DNA from: Thermosynechococcaceae cyanobacterium MS004
Lineage (GTDB): Bacteria; Cyanobacteriota; Cyanobacteriia; Thermosynechococcales; Thermosynechococcaceae
Length of the DNA stretch: 64,000 bases
Assembly: GCA_022402525.1 (NCBI GenBank)
Contig: JAKRSB010000081.1
Coordinates: 62,001 to 126,000, forward strand
Reading direction: 5' to 3'
The notes beneath the pieces are model-generated. The model saw nothing but the letters and a program-made list of their open reading frames with translations. It was not told the origin of the DNA and did no database searches. Positions within the stretch are counted from its first letter, which is position 1, and each line of letters begins with the position of its first letter. Both the position numbers and the translations under genes were made by a program. Below are positions 1-7,450 of this stretch, in pieces.

Positions 1-981
1 TAGTACATCGCGCTCACGGGGGCTAAGGGTATCTAGGACGCTTTCTAGATCTTCGCGGAGAAGATTTTTAGAAACCTGGTCTTCGGGCGTTTCGCCATCG
101 GACTCAATAAAATCACCGAGGCGAGAATCTTCTTCTTTGCCAATGGGGGTTTCTAAGGAGATGGGAAGCTGGGCTGATTTTGCAATAAATCGCAGCTTCT
201 CGATGGTCATTTCCATTCGAGTGGCAATTTCTTCCTCCGTGGGCTTACGTCCCATCTCTTGGGACAGCAGCTTGGTGGTTTTCTTGATCCGAGAAATGGT
301 CTCGTAAAGGTGAACCGGGAGCCGAATGGTGCGGGACTGATCGGCGATCGCTCTGGTAATGGCCTGACGAATCCACCAGGTTGCGTAGGTGGAGAACTTA
401 TAGCCCTTCTCGTGGTCAAACTTTTCTGCGGCTCGAATTAGCCCCAAGCTGCCTTCTTGAATCAAATCCTGAAAGGACAGGCCCCGATTCATGTACTTTT
501 TGGCAATGGAAACCACCAGCCGTAGGTTAGACTGCACCATCTTGTCTTTGGCGCGGCGGCCTAGATGAAGGCGATGGCGGAAGGGATGGAGCGTCATGCC
601 CACGGCCTCTCCCCATTCTGCATCCAGCGGATCGCGATCCAGCTTCAGAAAGAGATCATCCCGAACGCGCTCTAGCTCTAGCAAATCAGCAATCTTGCGG
701 GCTAGCTCAATTTCTTCGTCAGCGCGCAGGAGCCGAATTCGGCCAATTTCTTGAAGGTATAGCCGAATGGAGTCTTCGGTGTAGTGCTTTTTCTTGGCCG
801 CAACGCGACGCTTACCGCCCTTGGCACTGGACTCAACCTTTTCATCCTCACTGTCGGCATCATCCGACTGAAAATCCTCTTCGTCCGATTCGTCTTGAGG
901 CTTTACTCCACCTCGAAGTAAGTTCTCAAGCTCGGTTTTAGGGGTCTTGATAGCCTCTAGTAGATTATTGGCTTGGGTCAT
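1..981 (-). CDS. sigA: RNA polymerase group 1 sigma factor (3' end outside window)
   Basis: Primary sigma factor that directs core RNA polymerase to housekeeping promoters. The reading frame is open from an ATG at 981 to the left edge (327 codons). It has an acidic, Lys-rich N-terminus, then region 1.2 ([16 protein letters not shown]), region 2 with the RNA-melting core ([17 protein letters not shown]), region 3, and the beginning of region 4 with LSPRERDVL at the edge. The last part of region 4, including the -35 recognition helix, lies outside. A GAGGA Shine-Dalgarno sits about 9 nt upstream of the ATG. The complete region 1.2 and cyanobacterial-style N-terminus favour group 1 (SigA/RpoD1) over group 2 paralogues, but group 2 cannot be fully excluded without the C-terminus. 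Confidence 0.93.
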   Translation of the reverse strand, partial: MTQANNLLEAIKTPKTELENLLRGGVKPQDESDEEDFQSDDADSEDEKVESSAKGGKRRVAAKKKHYTEDSIRLYLQEIGRIRLLRADEEIELARKIADLLELERVRDDLFLKLDRDPLDAEWGEAVGMTLHPFRHRLHLGRRAKDKMVQSNLRLVVSIAKKYMNRGLSFQDLIQEGSLGLIRAAEKFDHEKGYKFSTYATWWIRQAITRAIADQSRTIRLPVHLYETISRIKKTTKLLSQEMGRKPTEEEIATRMEMTIEKLRFIAKSAQLPISLETPIGKEEDSRLGDFIESDGETPEDQVSKNLLREDLESVLDTLSPRERDVL

Positions 982-1433
982 GCCGGATTCCTCATACTCC
1001 CTGACTAAGAAAAAGGAGACGTAATTTAAGTGGACTCAAAAATGGATGGCTCAAAGCGTGGTTAATTCCCCACCCAGTAAGGGGTCTAAGCAGAGAGCAG
1101 CTTGCTTTCTCTAGATTGTTCAGCTGATTCAATTTAGAGCGCTGCTGCCTAGGGCTGTTTAGAAAGTAGGGTCAAATTTTTCCGTTACTTTTAACGTTCA
1201 CGATTGTAGCTTCTCTTACAGTTTTTGGCCGTAGGTCGACTACGCTTCTCAGTCATTATGGCGTAATCCTTTAGTCGCGCGCAGGAAAACCAGGAATGAA
1301 TGTCATTTTAGGGTCGGAATGTAAAGTTATTTGTAGATGAAGGCCTAAAAAGACTCGCATTCCGTATCAAGAGTATTTTTGAAATCGTGTCTTTTTACCT
1401 TGCTGGGCAAGGGTTTGCAGCCTGTGGTCTGGA
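982..1433. other. sigA upstream region, no gene seen
   Basis: This 452-bp gap lies between the 5' end of sigA and the 3' end of the response regulator, both on the minus strand. It should contain the sigA promoter and leader. I see no open frame with coding character, no RNA gene and no convincing terminator hairpin. Confidence 0.5.
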
Positions 1434-2132
1434 CTATTCTCGTAGCACATAGCCAACGCCACGAACAGTTTGAATCAGCCGCTTTTCTTGGTTTTCTTCG
1501 AGCTTTAGGCGGAGATATCGGACATACACCTCAATGATGTTGGAGTCTCCCATGAAGTCGTAGCCCCACACTTCTTCAAGGATGCGATCGCGGGTCAGGA
1601 CTTGGCGTGGATGGCGCATTAGATAGACCAACAGGTCAAATTCTTTGGCGGTGAGTTCAATGGCGCGATTGCTGCGCCTAATGTCTCTGGTTTTTTGATT
1701 GAGAGTGAGGTCGGCAAACTGAAGCGTTTCGGCATCTTCTTCGCCGGTACGGCGGAGTTGGGCACGCACTCTCGCCAAGAGTTCTTCTATGCTGAAGGGT
1801 TTAACCACGTAGTCATCAGCTCCGGCATCGAGTCCCGATACGCGATCGCGGATTTCGTCTTTGGCCGTGACCAAAATGATAGGGGTTTTATTTCCCGTGG
1901 TGCGCAGGCGCTGGCAGACTTCCACCCCAGCCAGTCCAGGCAGCATCCAGTCCAAAATAATGAGGTCGAGCGGATGCTCACGGGCAGCGGTCAGTCCGGC
2001 AATGCCGTCTTCGGCGATCGTCACCTGATACCCTTCTTGGGCAAGCTCCATTGCCATAAACTGCGACAGCTTGGCTTCGTCTTCGACAATTAGAATATGT
2101 GGCTGAATAGAAGGCTGGATAGGAGGTTGCAT
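1434..2132 (-). CDS. OmpR/PhoB-family response regulator
   Basis: Two-component DNA-binding response regulator. The receiver domain (about residues 12-125) has the acidic pair EDE, the phosphoacceptor Asp in IILDWMLP and the conserved Lys in YVVKPFS. A winged-helix output domain follows, ending in the typical RLIQTVRGVGYVLRE. It lies 22-34 bp downstream of the histidine kinase gene on the same strand, so they probably form a cognate pair and operon. An ATG at 2132 is used; a GTG at 2144 would add four residues, and the two starts lie in a Gln-Pro repeat (MQP, IQP). The protein resembles cyanobacterial regulators of the ManR/RppA kind, but the signal sensed cannot be told from sequence. Confidence 0.92.
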   Translation of the reverse strand: MQPPIQPSIQPHILIVEDEAKLSQFMAMELAQEGYQVTIAEDGIAGLTAAREHPLDLIILDWMLPGLAGVEVCQRLRTTGNKTPIILVTAKDEIRDRVSGLDAGADDYVVKPFSIEELLARVRAQLRRTGEEDAETLQFADLTLNQKTRDIRRSNRAIELTAKEFDLLVYLMRHPRQVLTRDRILEEVWGYDFMGDSNIIEVYVRYLRLKLEENQEKRLIQTVRGVGYVLRE

Positions 2133-2166
2133 AAGGGGTTGCACGGGGGAAGATCTGGCGGCAGGC

Positions 2167-3699
2167 TTAGAGAGTCTGGGGGGAGATGGGTAAAAGGCTG
2201 ATCGGTGGCGAAGAAGACGGTGGAGAGATGGGCAGAGATACGGTAAAGGTGCTGCCTTCGCCGAGATGGGACTGGAGCGTTACGGTGCCGCCCATGCCTT
2301 CTACAAAGGTTTTGACTAAGGCTAGCCCTAGTCCGGTGCCGCCACTGCTGCGGGTGCGGGCCTCATCGACCCGATAGAACCGCTCAAAGATGCGGGACTG
2401 ATGCTTAAGGGGAATGCCAGGACTGCGATCGCGCACATGAATCAGGGCGCGTTGCTGAACTTGCTCTAGCGTGATGTTGACGGACGTATCGGGCGTGGAG
2501 TACTTGATGGCGTTTTCGACTAAATTTACGAGCACCTGCTTTAAGCAGTGGGCGTCAGCATAAACGGGCACCACCTCAGCACCCTCTACCTGGATTTCGC
2601 GTTGACCCACCTGCCCAGCCACCTTGGCCACCTCCGCCGCAATATCATTGAGCACCAGAAGTTCGGGACGGTAGGGCATATACCCATCATCGGCTCTGGC
2701 GAGATCCAGCAGATCTTGAAGCACGCGAATGGTGTGGTCTGCCTCAGAAGATGCAATACTGAGGGCTTCTTTTTGGGGTTCGGTTAAATTTGACCCTCGA
2801 CGCTGAACGCTCTCGATATAGCCGCGCACGATGGTGAGGGGGGTGCGCAGTTCGTGGGAGACATTGCTGACAAACTGTCGCTGCTGCTCGGCTGCATTGC
2901 GCTGCTGCTGCCAAGCTTCTGACAAATGCTGGAGCAGCATGTTGAAGGTTTCGGCCAGGTCGTGGACTTCGCTGGGGGCGTGGGTAATTGTAATGCGCTT
3001 CTCCGCGAGGTCATCTACGGAAATGGCTTTGGTCATCTGGTTCATGGAGGAGAGGGGCAGCAGCAGACGGCGCGCTTCGTAGGCCACTAGTCCAATGAGC
3101 AGCACCAGCGCCATGAGGTTTGCACCCACGAGGCTTTGAATGAGCTGATAGAATTTCTGGCGGTCTTCCGTAATGTCGTGGACGACGTAGAGCATTCCAA
3201 TGGGTTTTTGGCGAAGTGTAAGCGGATTGGAGCAGAGGAGAAAGTCATAGCCCTGAAGCCGATACACCCTAGGAATGGTGCTAGAAGGCTGCTGCAAGAG
3301 CTGCTTGAATAGGGGTAAGTTCATGCTGGCCTTGCGAGCATCTAGGGGCTCTACGACAAGCAGCTCATCATTCCCCGCCTGCTTGACGCCAATCCAGAGG
3401 CTATTTGCGGCTCGGTTTTTTAGCGCTTTATTGACGCTTTCTGGCACAGACAGCATTTCCCTGTAAAGGGTAATGTCATCTTCGACGCGCTTGGCGGTTT
3501 CTTGTAGGGCCTGCTTGTGGCTGGCGATCAAAATATCTTGCGTTTTCCAGGAAGTCCAGATCGTCACCACGCTGAATCCGGTGGTCATGAGGGCGGCAAT
3601 CCGCAGGGTCAAGGTGAACTGGAGCGATCGCGGCTGCCGCAGTGCTGTGGACAGAGGACGAGACAGGCTTTGAAGCGCAGGCACTGTTGGAAGCCGCAT
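2167..3699 (-). CDS. Sensor histidine kinase (HAMP, HisKA, HATPase)
   Basis: Membrane sensor kinase of 510 residues. A first membrane segment is near residues 33-50, an extracytoplasmic sensor region of about 130 residues follows, and a second segment is near 190-207. A HAMP linker leads to the HisKA box with phosphoacceptor His (FVSNVSHELRTPL, about residue 282). The HATPase domain has an N box (LVNLVENAIKYS) and G2 box (GGTGLGLALV). The G1 box reads DRSPGIP, with Ser where the first Gly of DxGxGI is usual; this may be tolerated. The C-terminus ends in a Ser/Pro-rich tail. The downstream response regulator is the likely partner. The sensor region resembles no family I can name. Confidence 0.92.
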   Translation of the reverse strand: MRLPTVPALQSLSRPLSTALRQPRSLQFTLTLRIAALMTTGFSVVTIWTSWKTQDILIASHKQALQETAKRVEDDITLYREMLSVPESVNKALKNRAANSLWIGVKQAGNDELLVVEPLDARKASMNLPLFKQLLQQPSSTIPRVYRLQGYDFLLCSNPLTLRQKPIGMLYVVHDITEDRQKFYQLIQSLVGANLMALVLLIGLVAYEARRLLLPLSSMNQMTKAISVDDLAEKRITITHAPSEVHDLAETFNMLLQHLSEAWQQQRNAAEQQRQFVSNVSHELRTPLTIVRGYIESVQRRGSNLTEPQKEALSIASSEADHTIRVLQDLLDLARADDGYMPYRPELLVLNDIAAEVAKVAGQVGQREIQVEGAEVVPVYADAHCLKQVLVNLVENAIKYSTPDTSVNITLEQVQQRALIHVRDRSPGIPLKHQSRIFERFYRVDEARTRSSGGTGLGLALVKTFVEGMGGTVTLQSHLGEGSTFTVSLPISPPSSSPPISLLPISPQTL

Positions 3700-3711
3700 G
3701 GGGTTGGAAGT

Positions 3712-3775
3712 GAGGGCAGATGGAGACGAGGGCAGATGGAGACGAGGGCAGATGGAGACGAGGGCAGATGGAGGT
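3712..3775. repeat. 16-bp tandem repeat, four copies
   Basis: The unit GAGGGCAGATGGAGAC is repeated four times just upstream of the kinase start codon; the last copy varies at its end. It is non-coding and probably arose by slippage, like several other short repeats in this window. Confidence 0.9.
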
Positions 3776-3807
3776 GAGGGTGTCCTTATCTATAACGTGA
3801 TCTATAG

Positions 3808-3953
3808 CGTGAGTTCGACAAGAAACAACCGCCCCTCATCCTCCCATCCTTCTTCTCCCTAGGGAGAAGAAGGGGCAGTTAAAAATCAAGCTTCTTTCTT
3901 GAGCCCCTCGCCGCCTTTGGGTGAGGGGTTTCAAGTGCATCATCGAGCTCACG
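3808..3953 (+). mobile_element. MITE-like element, copy A (146 bp)
   Basis: A non-coding 146-bp element is bounded by imperfect 11-bp terminal inverted repeats: CGTGAGTTCGA on the left and TCGAGCTCACG on the right. An inner palindrome (CTTCTCCCTAGGGAGAAG) sits near the left third. A closely similar copy lies in inverted orientation at 51052-51204. Presence at two distant intergenic loci with the same ends indicates a dispersed element, probably mobilised by a transposase encoded elsewhere. No target-site duplication is obvious at this copy. Confidence 0.75.
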
Positions 3954-4068
3954 TTTCTATCAGTATTAACGAGAAAACTGGACAAGGAATGATAGCGCCC
4001 TAATCCTGAGATAAGTTTTAGCTGAGAAGCTGGCAGGCTCAGCTTCAGAAAAGCATCTGTGGGGAGCC

Positions 4069-5667
4069 TCAGCTTAGCTGTGCCACGACTTGGTCAGTCA
4101 CCAAGGTTTCCTGGGTCAGCAGGTCTTCAACCGTAATGCGGAGTGATCGCCCTTCATCCACGCGAAAGAGCGCCCGAATGCGATCGCTGCCGGGATAGCC
4201 TAGGGGCTCTAGTTTGGCAATGCTGCGCGCCCCGTCTCGGTCATTGAGGGGCTGCACCTGTCCCTGGCGGCTAGAGAGCGAGCGAGTAATCAGGCGATCT
4301 CCATCAAAGTAAATTTCGGTTCCGCTGCTCTCTTGACCCAGTTCACCCACAATTAGCTCAATGCTGGGCTGAGCATCTGTAGAGGCTCCCAGGATCAGCT
4401 CCACAGGCTCGCTCATGGGGTAGGGCTGGCCTGATGGGATGAGGGTATGCCAGCTATGGGCATTTTGTCGCCGATCCCAGTAGCGAATGCCGTAGCTGTG
4501 ATAAAGAAAGTCTTTGACCTCGACCCCTTGAAGGATCTGCAAGGCACCCTGGGCGATCGCCTCGAAGGGTTTACTGCTCGAAATTTTGGTCGTGTCAAAA
4601 TACTGCCCCACCCAGGACTGCACTGCTGGAATGAGGCTGGTGCCGCCTACCAGTAGCACGGCATCAATGGTTTCGGCGGTAATGCCCTGACGACGCGCCT
4701 GCTGAAGAACCTGGGTCATGCTTTCGTCTAGGCGCTCAAAAAACTGATGGTCTTTGAGGACTTGCTCAAACTGCGATCGCTCTAGGGATAGTTCGTAGCT
4801 CTCGAAGGTCTCTTCGTTGAAGTACACTTCCGTGGCCTGGGGCTGAAGGGAGAGCTGGATTTTCAATCGCTCCGCCAGACGCAGGGTGAGGGCACTCACG
4901 GGTAAATTTTGAGCGTTGGCAAAAAACTCCACGATCCAGCTATCGAGATCCGTCCCGCCCAGATTTTGTCCTGCCTTGGCCAGTACACGAGCAATTTGGG
5001 GGCGCTGGGTTGTGCGATCGCTTAAGTTCTTTTCGCCCCATTTCAAAATGAAGCCCATCGGCTTAGCCTGGGCGGTGCGGCGCTCAAGCTGCACAAGGGA
5101 TAAATCTAGGGTGCCGCCGCCAAAGTCAACCACCAAGACCGTATCAGCCTCGGCCTTGCCATAGCCCAACGCTGCTGCGGTCGGCTCATCCAGGAGCCTG
5201 ACCTGCTCCACCTGAAGCTGCTGGCAAAGGGTGCCAAGCCACTGGCGATAGGGTTCAAAACTATCCACGGGTACGGTCAGCACCAGGGCATCGCCCGCGT
5301 CGGGGTAGCTTGCCCTGAGCTGCTGCATCAGCGTACGGATAAACCAGTCTCCCACCTGCTCAAAGCGGATGGGCAGCCCGTCTAGCTCCGGCAGAAACCC
5401 CTGCACCGAGGCCCCAATTCCCCGCTTAAACCCACGAAAAAAACGAGGGTCGCTCTGGATATCTAGGCCGCGATCGCGCACCTGCTGTCCCACCAACACC
5501 TGCCCCTGCGCCGCATTCTCCACATAGAGCAGGCTGGGCGTCAGGGGTGGATTTTGCCCAGCTTGGTGACTAATGCCCGATAGGGACAAGGTTTCCGGCT
5601 GCTGGGTAATGGGGTTCCAGCGGGCGATCGCGGTATTGCTGGTGCCAAAATCTATCGCGTAGCTCAA
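4069..5667 (-). CDS. Hsp70-family (DnaK-like) protein
   Basis: Hsp70/actin-fold ATPase of 532 residues. The phosphate-1 motif is at the N-terminus (IDFGTSNTAIA), phosphate-2 is DFGGGTLDLSLV and the adenosine motif is VLLVGGTSLIPAV. The nucleotide-binding domain covers about 1-375; the C-terminal 150 residues are shorter than in DnaK and lack a recognisable lid, so this is an Hsp70-like protein, not a canonical chaperone. The start is a TTG with GAGAAG about 7 nt upstream; no in-frame ATG fits the conserved N-terminus. It stands alone between a MITE-like element and a barrel protein gene. Its client is unknown. Confidence 0.88.
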   Translation of the reverse strand: MSYAIDFGTSNTAIARWNPITQQPETLSLSGISHQAGQNPPLTPSLLYVENAAQGQVLVGQQVRDRGLDIQSDPRFFRGFKRGIGASVQGFLPELDGLPIRFEQVGDWFIRTLMQQLRASYPDAGDALVLTVPVDSFEPYRQWLGTLCQQLQVEQVRLLDEPTAAALGYGKAEADTVLVVDFGGGTLDLSLVQLERRTAQAKPMGFILKWGEKNLSDRTTQRPQIARVLAKAGQNLGGTDLDSWIVEFFANAQNLPVSALTLRLAERLKIQLSLQPQATEVYFNEETFESYELSLERSQFEQVLKDHQFFERLDESMTQVLQQARRQGITAETIDAVLLVGGTSLIPAVQSWVGQYFDTTKISSSKPFEAIAQGALQILQGVEVKDFLYHSYGIRYWDRRQNAHSWHTLIPSGQPYPMSEPVELILGASTDAQPSIELIVGELGQESSGTEIYFDGDRLITRSLSSRQGQVQPLNDRDGARSIAKLEPLGYPGSDRIRALFRVDEGRSLRITVEDLLTQETLVTDQVVAQLS

Positions 5668-5842
5668 GCGTGACTTCTCGGCTAGAAAGTGTTCTTTAAA
5701 ACCTACAGGGCAAAAGCCTAATTATTCACTCTCACGCATTCCTAGCGCTTCCTGGGGATGGCTGGAAATGAGCGAAAAGGAATTTCTTAGAAAGCCTTTA
5801 GCGAGATAGCCCCTAAGCACTGATTGTAGCTAGAAACTGCCG

Positions 5843-6709
5843 CTAGAAGTTATATCCCACGCCGATAAAGCCGCCGAAGTCTACATCACCCATGAAGCCC
5901 GCATTAACCCCAGCCGTTGCCGTCAGCCGAGCATTAATGGGAATATCTAACCCGCCCGTCAGCAGAGGCCCCACGTCCCCGTCGGTGGTGACGGCTAACC
6001 CTGCACCAATGTAGGGCGCAATTCTGATCCCATTGCCAGCAATGCTGCCGAGGCGAATGGGCGCAAAGTCAAAGGTTGCCGGAAGCAGGAAGGTTGCACC
6101 ATCGACAAAGTTGGTCGTGACTCCGGGACGGACAGAAAAATAGTTGCTTAAACCAATCTTGCTGTACACGATTAAACCCGTATCGCCAATGGACGAGTCG
6201 CCAATTGCCCCCAGATTTGCACCAACCCCAACATAGCTGCGGCCAGAGCGGGTTGCGCGGCCCGGATCTACGCTTGTGGGGACAACCTGCTCAGCAGGGG
6301 GGAGCTGGTCAGGGGGAGACTGGACATCTAGCTCAACAGGCGCTGGTTCAGCCTGGACGAGCTGAGGGTCTGTAGCCTGAGCCACGACAAGGGGGGAAGC
6401 GAAGCTGTGCGGCTGCATTGCGTCCGATGGGCTGACCGACAGGCTACTTGCGGATAAGCCTAAGCCTGTTTCCGTGCGGTCAGTAAAGCTGACTTCAGGA
6501 GCTGCGGCAGCTTGAGTTACGTCTTGATTTGGAACTGTGCGGATAGGAGCATTGATGGCTGGGCTGGCGGAGAAATTAGAGAGGTTCACCGGAGCCGTTT
6601 TTAGCTCGCTGGCACCTGGGGTAGATGCGGCAGAAGGCAAGTTTAGGCCCAGCAAAATCGAGCCAATAATTCCAGCAGATAGTCCGTAGGCTTGAACGCG
6701 ATTATTCAT
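5843..6709 (-). CDS. Secreted outer-membrane beta-barrel-like protein
   Basis: A protein of 288 residues with a signal peptide (residues 1-29, ending in SAA), a Pro/Ala/Gln-rich linker to about residue 150, and a C-terminal half of alternating hydrophobic strands rich in Gly (for example YVGVGANLGAIG and IRIAPYIGAGLAV). It ends in VGYNF, and a terminal Phe is the usual BAM-recognition signal of outer-membrane barrels. The start codon is an ATG preceded by AAGGAG at good spacing. It resembles the small barrel proteins common in cyanobacteria; whether it forms a channel is not shown. The 705-bp gap upstream suggests its own promoter. Confidence 0.75.
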   Translation of the reverse strand: MNNRVQAYGLSAGIIGSILLGLNLPSAASTPGASELKTAPVNLSNFSASPAINAPIRTVPNQDVTQAAAAPEVSFTDRTETGLGLSASSLSVSPSDAMQPHSFASPLVVAQATDPQLVQAEPAPVELDVQSPPDQLPPAEQVVPTSVDPGRATRSGRSYVGVGANLGAIGDSSIGDTGLIVYSKIGLSNYFSVRPGVTTNFVDGATFLLPATFDFAPIRLGSIAGNGIRIAPYIGAGLAVTTDGDVGPLLTGGLDIPINARLTATAGVNAGFMGDVDFGGFIGVGYNF

Positions 6710-7414
6710 GAAAAACTCCTTACATCATTAAGAACGTTAATGTTTTGTCTGGTTTGGCTGGTGCGCCTTAGCCTGTTTGGTCAAGCTGTTCAGCGAGCTG
6801 TTTAGCGATCTGGAGATGCGCTTCCATAGAGATGCGCTGGAGATGCACTTCAAGACGCGCTTCAGCGCTTCAACAAAGTCCTAGATTGCGATATTTCAGG
6901 ACTTCATTGAGATATCTTTAGACCACGCTCTTTGCCTTGAGAATCTGAGTTGCGGCTTTAAAAATATCCGCGCCACTTGCTCATGAAATTCAGGATAAAC
7001 TTATGCAAGATTCAGGAAGATCAAGGCTTTGCAGCGTCTTAGACCTTTTCATTAGAATCAATCTGCTAGCCATTCAACCTATATACTTGGACTGAGATTT
7101 TATTCAAAAAAGAATAATGTTTCTCAGGTTATAGTCTGAGAGACAGATACTCACTCGCTTTTCACTCATCTAAGCTCAGCTATTTTGTTTGAGAATCCAG
7201 TAGGAAAGCGTGAATGCTAATCGGGTAGCTGTTGGACTCTACCGATTCTGAAACTGTGGGGTCAGTGGCTGGTTGCTCAGCGCAATCAGCGTTGAAAACT
7301 GTATTTTTAGTAACCTCTTTCTTTCGGTAGATGTGTGGCGACTTGTTTTAGGGTTTGAGCGCTGTATTGTCTTGTTTAAGCTGAATTGAGTGTCAGAATG
7401 ATTAAAATAGGTGA
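6710..7414. other. Divergent intergenic region (705 bp), no gene seen
   Basis: This gap separates the leftward barrel-protein gene from the rightward CHAT gene and should hold both promoters. It contains degenerate local duplications around 6790-6880 (variants of GAGATGCGCTTC and AGCTGTT) and a small inverted repeat TCTCAG/CTGAGA at 7122-7141. I see no convincing coding frame. Confidence 0.45.
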
Positions 7415-7450
7415 TTGCTATTTAATTTGAATTGGAAAGGGCGGGGAAAA

